Below, piece after piece: positions 1-6,418 of a stretch of 27,305 nucleotides of DNA. A model generated the notes under the pieces. That model worked only from the letters and a program-made list of their open reading frames with translations, was not told the DNA's origin and did not search any database. Position numbers and translations under genes: made by a program. The DNA lies in contig CAZART010000072.1 of the NCBI GenBank assembly GCA_964487555.1, forward strand, positions 1-27,305, given 5' to 3'. The first letter of the stretch is position 1. Each line of letters opens with the position of its first letter. Origin of the DNA: CAZART01 sp964487555. GTDB lineage: Bacteria; Bacteroidota; Rhodothermia; Rhodothermales; VXPQ01.

Positions 1-1027
1 CGTGATCGGCCGGGATGGCCTCCGGGTGCGCCGGCCGGATGCCGCCGTCGCTCCAGGTCATCTCGATGGGCGCCAGGCTCTTGTCCGTAGCGTCGAAATG
101 GAGCGTGATGAACGACGACGCTGGGCATCCTTTCGGATGGTACTCCGGCGTCCACATTTCGGTGTAGATGGTCCCCACGCTGGATTCCGCGTCGGTCGGA
201 TAGTGCAGGTTCAGGGTGCGGAAGGGAATGTCGATCAGGTGACAGCCGACGTCGCCCAGGGCGCCCGTGCCGTAATCCCACCAGCCTCGCCAGTTGAACG
301 GATGCAGACCGGGCGTGTATGGCATGTACTCGGCGGGACCCAGCCAAAGGTCCCAATCGAGGTCCGCGGGCTTCCGGCCGGGATCCGGATCCGGCATGGC
401 GAAGCCTTGGGGCCAGACGGGCCGGTTCGTCCACACCTGCACCTTGGTGACCGGCCCGATGGCGCCGTCATCCACCCATTTGTGCACCATCCCCAGCAGC
501 GGATTCGACGCACCCTGGTTTCCCATCTGACTGACGATCTTCTTCTCCCGCGCCATCTCGCTAAGGAGCCGGGCTTCGCGGATGTTGTGGGTCAGGGGCT
601 TTTGGACGTACACGTGGACGCCGCGCTCCATCGCGAAAACGGCAGCCGGCGCGTGGTGGTGGTCGGGGGTCGAGATCGTGACGGCGTCGATATCCGTCAT
701 CTCGTCCAGCATCACGCGGTAATCTGAATACCGCTTTGCGTCCGGGTATCGTTCGACGGAACGAGACGCCGAGCCGGAGAAATCGACGTCGCACAGCGCC
801 GCCACGCGCTCGCGGCCGTCGACCGTGGCATTCCGGATATCACTCGCACCCTTGCCGCCGGCACCGATCGCCGCCAGGTTCAGCTGATCGCTCGGCGCCG
901 TAAACCTCACGCCGCCCAGCACGTGTCTGGGCACAATGAGAACGGAGCTCCCGACTACGGCTTTCTTGAGAAAGGACCGACGCGACGAGGTTGACTTTTT
1001 CGATCCGGATATCTCTTCTCGCTGCAT
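1..1027 (-). CDS. Gfo/Idh/MocA family oxidoreductase, Tat signal, partial (C-terminus off the window)
   Basis: A NAD(P)-dependent sugar or polyol dehydrogenase-like protein, probably exported in folded form. Translation from the ATG at 1027 gives a twin-arginine signal with SRRSFLKK at about residues 16-23, followed by a hydrophobic stretch. The Rossmann fold follows, with AAIGAGGKG as the dinucleotide loop and ALCDVD after it. Later come STPDHHHAP and QKPLTHN, the EKP-type motif of the family, here with Gln in place of the usual Glu. GNQGASNP, WDLWLGP and WRGWWDYGTGALGDVGCH are typical of the secreted planctomycete/Bacteroidota-type subgroup, and the last holds the family's conserved metal/substrate-loop region. 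An in-frame ATG at 1069 would add 14 residues; I chose 1027 because it places the RR motif at the usual distance. The last part of the gene lies beyond base 1. The substrate cannot be told from the sequence. Confidence 0.93.
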   Translation of the reverse strand, partial: MQREEISGSKKSTSSRRSFLKKAVVGSSVLIVPRHVLGGVRFTAPSDQLNLAAIGAGGKGASDIRNATVDGRERVAALCDVDFSGSASRSVERYPDAKRYSDYRVMLDEMTDIDAVTISTPDHHHAPAAVFAMERGVHVYVQKPLTHNIREARLLSEMAREKKIVSQMGNQGASNPLLGMVHKWVDDGAIGPVTKVQVWTNRPVWPQGFAMPDPDPGRKPADLDWDLWLGPAEYMPYTPGLHPFNWRGWWDYGTGALGDVGCHLIDIPFRTLNLHYPTDAESSVGTIYTEMWTPEYHPKGCPASSFITLHFDATDKSLAPIEMTWSDGGIRPAHPEAIPADH

Positions 1028-1560
1028 TGCCAAGGACGTGGAATATTGGATGGGCTGGGACCCGTACATTACTGCATTTCCGGCTCGCCCACAAGCGGCC
1101 CGCAGCCCCGGCGACGCGTGCCTTCACTCCCACCCTGCCGCTTGATCCTGACCTGATTGACCGCGAGATCAGACCCCCCTCGACGAGGGCCGCGGAAGTT
1201 TCAGGAAGATGCGCCTGTCCATGGTTCGCATGCTCGACGCGTGAGGAGGCAGCGCTGAAGACATTAATACATAGGTCGATCGTCGATACGATGCCGACCT
1301 GTCTCAGCCGCAAGATCTCGCCGATTAATTAACACTCGCTGTTACACGGATTCACACTGTAGTTCGAGTTTAAGTCCTGCCGCCGTACGAAGCGGGCGGT
1401 AGGGACGGAGCGACCTGTCTGAACAACACGAAGGGATGTAGCCTGCAAACAAGCGAGACGTCCACGTCGGTCTCCAAGACGCTCCTTCTACGCTGTTACG
1501 CGCGCCCACGTATTTGTTGGAACCATGTGGCGGCTGATGAATCCTACCCGGAGGCGAACT
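1028..1560. other. Intergenic region with no convincing gene
   Basis: About 530 bases separate the Gfo/Idh gene (leftward) from the small rightward genes. Short open frames exist on both strands, but none has protein-like composition. An AT-rich patch lies at 1318-1345 (it includes a TTAATTAA at 1325-1332), with GTTAC at 1341 and again at 1494. The promoters for both flanking units presumably lie here, but I cannot place them with confidence. Confidence 0.5.
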
Positions 1561-1731
1561 ATGCAAGCTCGGCAAACCTCCGTTCCTGATACGGGCCGTC
1601 CTCGGAAATCACGATTCGAGACCGGACGGCCGGAGAAGGTGTGCGACGTGATGGAAGAGGCCGGCATTAGAAGGCTCGACGGGGAATGCGTAGAGATCAG
1701 CGGCCACGACAAGACGTACAGCGCCCCATGA
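1561..1731 (+). CDS. Small hypothetical protein (56 aa)
   Basis: Not recognised. The frame is open from an ATG at 1525, but the ATG at 1561 is preceded by a good GGAGG ribosome binding site about 8 bases upstream, so I use it. The product is hydrophilic. It has a basic, Arg/Pro-rich N-terminal half and an acidic C-terminal half (VCDVMEEAGIRRLDGECVEISG), with two cysteines at about residues 28 and 43 and no membrane segment. Its stop codon overlaps the start of the next small gene in an ATGA arrangement, which suggests translational coupling and is the best evidence that both are real. GC-rich DNA readily gives chance frames of this length, so confidence is moderate. Confidence 0.5.
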   Translation: MQARQTSVPDTGRPRKSRFETGRPEKVCDVMEEAGIRRLDGECVEISGHDKTYSAP

Positions 1732-1841
1732 ACCGAAATGCAGGACCTCCGCCGCGACATCCCTTCACGCCAAGGCATGGCGCCTGGATCATTCTCATCC
1801 TGATGGCGGCCATTCTCGTGCTGTTACTTCTCACGCCGTGA
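1728..1841 (+). CDS. Small single-pass membrane protein (37 aa)
   Basis: Not recognised as a family. The ATG at 1728 overlaps the TGA of the preceding small gene by ATGA. The product has a short Pro/Arg/His-rich N-terminal part of about 18 residues (MNRNAGPPPRHPFTPRHG), then an uninterrupted hydrophobic helix, WIILILMAAILVLLLL, ending in TP. With the positive charges before the helix, the positive-inside rule predicts a cytoplasmic N-terminus. The layout fits a tail-anchored or regulatory small membrane peptide. A type I toxin-like peptide is possible, but I see no antisense RNA gene to support that. Confidence 0.5.
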   Translation: MNRNAGPPPRHPFTPRHGAWIILILMAAILVLLLLTP

Positions 1842-1919
1842 GGTCCAGCCCTATTACGGAGCCCCCTGTTTTGAATCCGCACACAGTCGGCGTCGAACGT
1901 CCTCCAGCCTATTCGATTT

Positions 1920-2195
1920 TCAAGAGGATCCGAGAATGTCACCGCGCTGCTCTCGTGCAACCGCGAGACCCGGGCCCGCGAGTTTGGCGTAGAACCCGGC
2001 GGACGGTGTTGCGAGTGGCAGCTCGATCCACGACTTATGCCGCATCAGGGCGACGGCTTGTGACAGGACCTCCACGTCGTTGATCCCACGCACCTGCGCT
2101 CGCAGCGTGAGGTTCACCAGCGGCTGTCCGCCGAATTCCTGACTGACTCCGTACAGATCCTCGAGAAGGATCCGGGCCGCGGTTTCGGGTTTCAT
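1920..2195 (-). CDS. Conserved-looking small protein (91 aa), unknown function
   Basis: I cannot name the family. The composition is that of a normal folded protein, with amphipathic helices near the N-terminus (KPETAARILLEDLYGVSQEFG). Towards the end, W(I)ELPLATPSAGFYAKLAGPGLAVARE resembles the wing and final helix of a winged-helix domain, where a Tyr-x-Lys-Leu-x-x-x-Gly pattern is common; this is a weak, visual resemblance. It has no signal peptide or membrane segment. It faces the small rightward pair (convergent) and is divergent from the XRE/ImmA-like regulator gene, sharing the 2196-2393 region with it. A local transcriptional accessory role is possible but is inference. Confidence 0.6.
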   Translation of the reverse strand: MKPETAARILLEDLYGVSQEFGGQPLVNLTLRAQVRGINDVEVLSQAVALMRHKSWIELPLATPSAGFYAKLAGPGLAVAREQRGDILGSS

Positions 2196-2393
2196 ACGTG
2201 TAGATAAGATGGGAAAGGTGCTGTGCCGGTCGGATGAGTCGTAACGTACAGATGCCGGCTGTGTTTCCGAATTTGTGGCTATAGCTTGTGTAACATATAG
2301 GCAAGTATCGGTCGACCCGGCGCCTCGATACTAGCGAACTTAGCGTAACGCACCACGTAACAAACATACGTCTTCACATAGCTCGTCTCGTTC
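2196..2393. promoter_or_regulatory. Divergent promoter region with four GTAAC elements
   Basis: This 198-base stretch separates two divergent genes and is AT-richer than the coding DNA around it. GTAAC occurs in the same orientation at 2241, 2290, 2345 and 2357, and CGCCTCGA occurs at 2321. The same octamer is found in the intergenic regions near 3928 and 21791. I could not assign -35/-10 or -33/-7 elements. A pentamer by itself is common, so only the clustering is notable. Confidence 0.3.
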
Positions 2394-3572
2394 ATGGACC
2401 TCTCAGGACAACGACTTCGAACTAGCCGCGAGCGCGCGGCGCTGACGCAGGAACAGGTGGGAAGCCGTCTCGGCGTCCCGCGGGAGCTCGTTTCGATGTG
2501 GGAGACGGAGGCCCGCACACCCAACCTCCCCCAGGTCGAGGCGCTTGCGCAGATTCTGCACGTCTCTCCGGATTATCTAACCGGTACTGCTGAGCGCGAT
2601 GCCGAGGTGGAGCGTCGCATCATCTATTCGCGCTTGCCGGACGACGAATCGCGAAACCATCCGGTGCGCCAGTGGCTCGACTTTCTCGACCGCTGGGCCG
2701 ATTTTCTCGATTCAGTTGGTGCTTCTATGCCAGGGCCGGGAAAACCGTCTCGCAGCCTGGATCACGGATCTCCGATTACGGATGCCCGCCGTGCTCCGAC
2801 GCTGGCCGATGAGGTGCGAGACCACTATCGGCTAGGTCGAAATGCGCTGCCGGACATGCGCGCCTTTCTCGACGAGCGCGGGGTCGTCGTGTATCGAGCC
2901 GCACTCGGAAGGCTCGAGCGGCCGGAGCCGGGAGTAGCCGGCATATTCTTTAACCACGGACGCCTCGGCTTCTGTGTGCTCGTTAATACGGACGCAAGCC
3001 CCGGTAGGCAGGCGTTCAGCCTGGCCCACCTGTACGCACACGCCCTCTATCACTACGCAGAGCGCGGCGCGGTTTGCCGCTTCGAGGACGAATCCCCACT
3101 GGAGCGTTTCGCAGACACCTTCGCCCCGCATTTTCTCGTCCCTCGCAAGAGGCTTCGAAAGATGGTCAAAGTCGCTGCGGAAGATTCGGTGGACGCCTAC
3201 GCAGCCGTCTACCTCGCGCAGTATTTCCGCGTCAGCTATCCGACGACCCTCCATCGACTGCTCACGGAGCGCCACATCACTGAAGAAGACTATGAAAGAA
3301 TGAAGCAATGCAGTCCGTCGGCCATCGCCGCGAAGATTGGCCTGGATGCGGGCCATTTCAGAGCTGCCGATCCTGCGCCTCTATCGCTCGATCGATATTC
3401 CATGTCCGTGCTCAAGCTGGTCCGCGCGGCACTGCAGCAGAACACGGCGGGAATATCCGATGTGGTCGGCCTGCTAGACGTACCGGCGGGGGTCATTGAA
3501 GACGATTTGCTGGCTGATCCCCCGTTCGCCACGCACCGTGAGATGCGCGAGTTCCACGAACTTCCCGGCTAG
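2394..3572 (+). CDS. XRE-family regulator with ImmA/IrrE-like (DUF955) domain, degenerate HExxH
   Basis: A two-domain protein of 392 residues. Residues 5-63 are a helix-turn-helix of the Cro/C1 type (RLRTSRERAALTQEQVGSRL, then LVSMWETEARTPNLPQVEAL). A linker follows, and from about residue 138 an ImmA/IrrE-like metalloprotease domain. The order GIFFNH...LVNTDASPGRQAFSLAHLYAH matches the family layout, in which FTLAHELGH carries the zinc-binding HExxH. Here the motif is HLYAH (212-216): both histidines are kept but the catalytic Glu is replaced by Leu. The third ligand region, E237-R-F-A-D-x-F-A, followed by FLVP is retained. In the family such proteins cleave or sense repressors in mobile-element control and stress responses, or act as metabolite-sensing regulators. 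This copy probably senses or binds rather than cuts (inference). Confidence 0.88.
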   Translation: MDLSGQRLRTSRERAALTQEQVGSRLGVPRELVSMWETEARTPNLPQVEALAQILHVSPDYLTGTAERDAEVERRIIYSRLPDDESRNHPVRQWLDFLDRWADFLDSVGASMPGPGKPSRSLDHGSPITDARRAPTLADEVRDHYRLGRNALPDMRAFLDERGVVVYRAALGRLERPEPGVAGIFFNHGRLGFCVLVNTDASPGRQAFSLAHLYAHALYHYAERGAVCRFEDESPLERFADTFAPHFLVPRKRLRKMVKVAAEDSVDAYAAVYLAQYFRVSYPTTLHRLLTERHITEEDYERMKQCSPSAIAAKIGLDAGHFRAADPAPLSLDRYSMSVLKLVRAALQQNTAGISDVVGLLDVPAGVIEDDLLADPPFATHREMREFHELPG

Positions 3573-3602
3573 GTGTGCTTCGCCCCTGAAAATCCGCGCC
3601 CA

Positions 3603-3821
3603 TCACTCTTGTGAGTTCGTGTCCGGATTCGGAACAGGAAGGTCCTGGATGGATGCGCGACCGGCCAGTCGCTTCACCTGCTCGACGACTGCGATACAAT
3701 CGTCGATACTCTCGTACTGAGTCGGGGCATGAGCGATCATGGACCCGCCCTCGTCGAGAAGCCACCAAGAATACGACCCTCCGTGCGTGGGATAGATCTG
3801 AAAAACACCTTCCTGCATCAT
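3603..3821 (-). CDS. YegP-like DUF1508-type small protein (72 aa)
   Basis: The sequence FQIYPTHGGSYSWWLLDEGG, followed by MIAHAPTQYESIDDCIAVVEQVKRL, follows the pattern of YegP/DUF1508 domains: a beta-alpha unit with F-x-I-Y, a G-x-Y-x-W-x-L strand, then the x-Y-x-S-x-x-x-C-x-x-x-I-x-x-V-K helix. One domain copy is present. I use the ATG at 3821, which has GAGG about 7 bases upstream; an in-frame ATG at 3854 would add 11 residues (MFGECHHGEVT) that look unlike the family. Function is unknown for the family. The gene is convergent with the XRE/ImmA-like gene, about 30 bases away. Confidence 0.75.
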   Translation of the reverse strand: MMQEGVFQIYPTHGGSYSWWLLDEGGSMIAHAPTQYESIDDCIAVVEQVKRLAGRASIQDLPVPNPDTNSQE

Positions 3822-3867
3822 TGTGACCTCGCCGTGATGGCACTCTCCAAACACCTAAGCGATTAAC

Positions 3868-3978
3868 GTAACAATTCGATCTACTGTTTCGCCGTTCTGC
3901 CGGGATGGTGAACCAAACAGGTAATGCCGCCTCGAAAGAATAGCACGACTATTCGTAACAGATAGATTCGGTAACTGC
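3868..3978 (+). repeat. Cluster of GTAAC-type elements sharing a 13-mer with the 21.75 kb array
   Basis: Between the YegP-like gene and the methyltransferase gene lie GTAACAA (3868), GTAATGC (3921), ATAGCAC (3940), GTAACAG (3955) and GTAACTG (3971). The spacings are 53, 19, 15 and 16. The 13-mer GCCGCCTCGAAAG at 3926-3938 recurs exactly at 21789-21801, in both places just after GTAAT. The elements sit 50-160 bases upstream of the methyltransferase start and could be operators for it or for the divergent YegP-like gene. I infer this from position only. Confidence 0.4.
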
Positions 3979-4025
3979 ATGGATGTTCTGATCGGGACTC
4001 GACGTTAACCGGCCTTCTTCTCTGC

Positions 4026-4664
4026 ATGTCGTCCTGCCTGCTCTGCTATTCTGAACGCCTTACGCCCCACGCACGCGTGCATGGGCGGCCATACCTCTTA
4101 TGCACGGAGTGCGGACTTATCTTCGTTCCGCCTCATTTTCATCCGGACCATAAGACCGAACGGATGCGCTACGAGACTCACAATAATGATCCGTCCGACG
4201 AGCGCTACCGTGCGTTCCTCCGCCGTGTGACCACTCCTTTAATTAAACGCCTCGAGCGGCCCGCCACCGGCCTCGATTACGGAGCAGGTCCCGGCCCTAC
4301 GCTCTCCGTCATGATGGAAGAGCAAGGGTTCGACATGGCGATTTATGATCCCTTCTTTGCTCCGCGGCTCGACGCGCTAGCGCGCAAGTACGACTTCGTC
4401 ACCTGCACAGAAACGGCAGAGCACTTCCATGCGCCATCCGCCGAATTCGAGCGTTTGTACGGCTTGCTCAAGCCTGGCGGATGGCTGGCCGTGATGACGC
4501 AGTGGGCCGACGACAAGGACTTCCGTCAATGGTCGTATGCGCGGGACGTTACACACGTTTGCTTCTACCGCGAAGAGACAATGGCGTGGATCGCGGATCG
4601 CTTCGACTACAGGCTCGAGATACCTCGTCGTGATATCGCGCTGTTTCGGAAAGTGGTGATGTGA
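4026..4664 (+). CDS. Class I SAM-dependent methyltransferase with N-terminal Zn ribbon
   Basis: A 212-residue protein. It opens with a four-cysteine knuckle (C4-x2-C7 and C26-x2-C29, in CLLC and CTECG), as in methyltransferase proteins where a zinc ribbon precedes a Methyltransf_23-type domain. The SAM site is DYGAGPG at 84-90. An acidic YDPFF follows, as at the end of strand 2, then the TCTETAEHFHAP and LLKPGGWLAVMTQ motifs, the latter being the usual post-motif with Pro-Gly-Gly. The C-terminal HVCFYREETMAWIA resembles the HxxfFs segment of this group. The substrate is unknown; relatives act on small molecules or cell-surface sugars. It is transcribed alone, convergent with the MFS gene. Confidence 0.9.
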   Translation: MSSCLLCYSERLTPHARVHGRPYLLCTECGLIFVPPHFHPDHKTERMRYETHNNDPSDERYRAFLRRVTTPLIKRLERPATGLDYGAGPGPTLSVMMEEQGFDMAIYDPFFAPRLDALARKYDFVTCTETAEHFHAPSAEFERLYGLLKPGGWLAVMTQWADDKDFRQWSYARDVTHVCFYREETMAWIADRFDYRLEIPRRDIALFRKVVM

Positions 4665-4720
4665 GGAACGAGGGACTCGACAGACGTGCATGAATCTCGC
4701 CTTCGTCCAGATGCCTGAAG

Positions 4721-6046
4721 TCAGGCTCGTGACCGGCAGGCCGGCTCGCCTTCTCCGCGGACACCGACGAGCAGCTTGCTGTCATTCAGTACGGCGGCAG
4801 CGACACCAAATCCGACCGTGATAGCCGCGGTAGCCAGAAGCGTCGGCGTGTAGCTCCCGAGCCAATCGACACCGGCCGCATAAATGATGGGTCCGGCCGC
4901 TGCACCCCCAACGAAGACGGTTTTAGCGAATCCTTTGATGGCCCCGATATGATCGCGGCCGAAGTAGTAGGCGTATCCACTCCCCATCAGCGCGCCCTGC
5001 ATGCCGTGTACCATTCCGAAGACGCTACCGTACGCCCAGATCGCAGCGAAACTCCCGACGAACGGGACGGAGGCCAGCATGCCCGCAAACAACATGAGCA
5101 TCGCAGCCAGGAGCACCCGTGGCTCAACGCGGTCCATCAGGTAACCCGTACCGAGGTTCGAGACGGCCGTCAGAATGCCGAGCGGAACGAACAGAGCGGC
5201 TGCAGCGCCGCGGCTCAGCCCGTTCATCTCCATCATCGAGAAATGATGGAACATGAGACCTGTCCCGAGACTCGTCACGACAACGCCGCCGACGGTCAGC
5301 ATCCAGAACGCAGGGGTACGCCGCGCCTTCGCGAGAGACAGCGATTCTTCACCCCCTCCGTCGGAGGCGTCAGCACCATCGGGACGAATCCCGAAGTTCT
5401 CCGGCTTCTCTCGAAAGAGCGTCACGCCGACGGCAGGCAAAACGATCAGAACGATCAGACCAATGATGCCGAACATCTCCCGCCACGTGAATAGGTCAAG
5501 CCCACGTTCGATGAGGGGCGGAAAGACGGCCGTGGACGCCGCCAGACCGACGCCCATCCAGCCCACGGCCGTTCCACGTCCACGAACGAACCAGATATTA
5601 ACGGCGTGCAGACTCACGAGGCTTAACGCGCCGGGGCCCATGGCTCGCAGGACCAGGAAACCCGCAAAGAGTGCGATCAATCCATTCACGAGGCCCATGC
5701 CCGCGACACCCAGCGCGAAGAGGACCGCTATGCCAATAACGGCCCGGCGGGGACCTACACGGTCGATCCATCTACCGATATATGAGAGAGAGAACGCGCC
5801 GAGGACGGTAGCGGCGGTATACGCTGCAGATACGGCGGAGCGTGACAGCCCGAGCTCTGCCATGATGCCGTCGATGAAAAGAGAAACGCCGATCGTCTGA
5901 CCGGGAATGGTCATCGCCATGCCGACGGACGACGCCAGCACGACCACCCAGCCGTAGTACACCGGCGATGCGTTGATGACACGGCTGGTCTTGTATGCAT
6001 CCGCATTTTTGCCTGCGAGATGTTGCGCTCCTGCGAGGTTGGGCAA
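4721..6046 (-). CDS. Major facilitator superfamily transporter (monocarboxylate/oxalate-antiporter type)
   Basis: A 441-residue protein with 12 predicted membrane segments in two six-helix halves, split by a charged loop (FGIRPDGADASDGGGEESL). The N-terminal half begins PVYYGWVVVLASSVGMAMT, typical of the MCT and OFA (oxalate/formate antiporter) MFS groups. The loop between helices 2 and 3 carries GRWIDRVGPRRAV, the MFS signature G-x3-D-R-x-G-R-R. The equivalent loop in the second half is GYLMDRVEPRVLL. The likely substrate is an organic anion (inference from family). The gene reads leftward from just beside a scaffold gap; its start at 6046 and its upstream region to 6131 are intact, but the promoter may extend into the gap. 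GTAAC lies on the coding strand at 6066-6062. Confidence 0.92.
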   Translation of the reverse strand: MPNLAGAQHLAGKNADAYKTSRVINASPVYYGWVVVLASSVGMAMTIPGQTIGVSLFIDGIMAELGLSRSAVSAAYTAATVLGAFSLSYIGRWIDRVGPRRAVIGIAVLFALGVAGMGLVNGLIALFAGFLVLRAMGPGALSLVSLHAVNIWFVRGRGTAVGWMGVGLAASTAVFPPLIERGLDLFTWREMFGIIGLIVLIVLPAVGVTLFREKPENFGIRPDGADASDGGGEESLSLAKARRTPAFWMLTVGGVVVTSLGTGLMFHHFSMMEMNGLSRGAAAALFVPLGILTAVSNLGTGYLMDRVEPRVLLAAMLMLFAGMLASVPFVGSFAAIWAYGSVFGMVHGMQGALMGSGYAYYFGRDHIGAIKGFAKTVFVGGAAAGPIIYAAGVDWLGSYTPTLLATAAITVGFGVAAAVLNDSKLLVGVRGEGEPACRSRA

Positions 6047-6076
6047 AGTGAATAACCGGCTGTTACAGTCTGCATC

Positions 6077-6131
6077 GACGTTCTTCCGAAGATGGATCGT
6101 CGTATTTCAGTGGTCGCATACACGTATCGGC
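6077..6131 (+). repeat. Left copy of the 55-bp direct repeat bounding the N gap
   Basis: This 55-base stretch ends directly at the first N and is identical to 6232-6286, which starts directly after the last N. See the gap entry for interpretation. Confidence 0.97.
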
Positions 6132-6231
6132 NNNNNNNNNNNNNNNNNNNNNNNNNNNNNNNNNNNNNNNNNNNNNNNNNNNNNNNNNNNNNNNNNNNNN
6201 NNNNNNNNNNNNNNNNNNNNNNNNNNNNNNN
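6132..6231. other. Assembly gap of exactly 100 N
   Basis: Exactly 100 N lie between two identical 55-base ends. One hundred is a conventional placeholder length. A 55-base terminal overlap is what a k=55 de Bruijn assembly leaves when two contigs end on the same k-mer. The simplest reading is that the contigs overlap, with the true sequence holding one copy of the 55-mer and no gap, or that an unresolved repeat was collapsed here. No gene needs to be missing: the MFS start lies left of the gap and the SpoIID-like stop lies right of it. The wider 6047-6418 intergenic region shows no other coding sequence. Confidence 0.95.
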
Positions 6232-6286
6232 GACGTTCTTCCGAAGATGGATCGTCGTATTTCAGTGGTCGCATACACGTATCGGC
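6232..6286 (+). repeat. Right copy of the 55-bp direct repeat bounding the N gap
   Basis: Identical to 6077-6131 over all 55 bases, and divergent as soon as the unit ends (GCACTC follows). This abrupt end at k-mer length supports an assembly origin. Confidence 0.97.
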
Positions 6287-6418
6287 GCACTCTGTTACGT
6301 GTTAAACTTGAATACTCGTAGCAGATTTCGGAAGCGCTTGCCGCCGGTGGATCAGAACCGGAACCCTGCTTAGGAGCGAGTGAATGGTTTAACATTCTGC
6401 ACACGGTCGCTGACAGCC

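Noticed and set aside
2..727. A 241-codon rightward open frame at the left edge
   Set aside because: It is the antisense of the Gfo/Idh/MocA gene, whose Tat signal and Rossmann motifs are unambiguous.
991..1332. A 113-codon rightward open frame in the first intergenic region
   Set aside because: It overlaps the start of the Gfo/Idh gene and has a composition typical of non-coding GC-rich DNA.
4713..4726. GCCTG-AAGT-CAGGC hairpin as terminator between the methyltransferase and MFS genes
   Set aside because: The stem is only 5 bp, has no T-tract and overlaps the MFS stop codon, so it is not distinguishable from chance.
6077..6286. Insertion-sequence target duplication around the gap
   Set aside because: A 55-bp target duplication is far longer than IS elements make (usually 2-14 bp), and the exact k-mer length with 100 N points to assembly.
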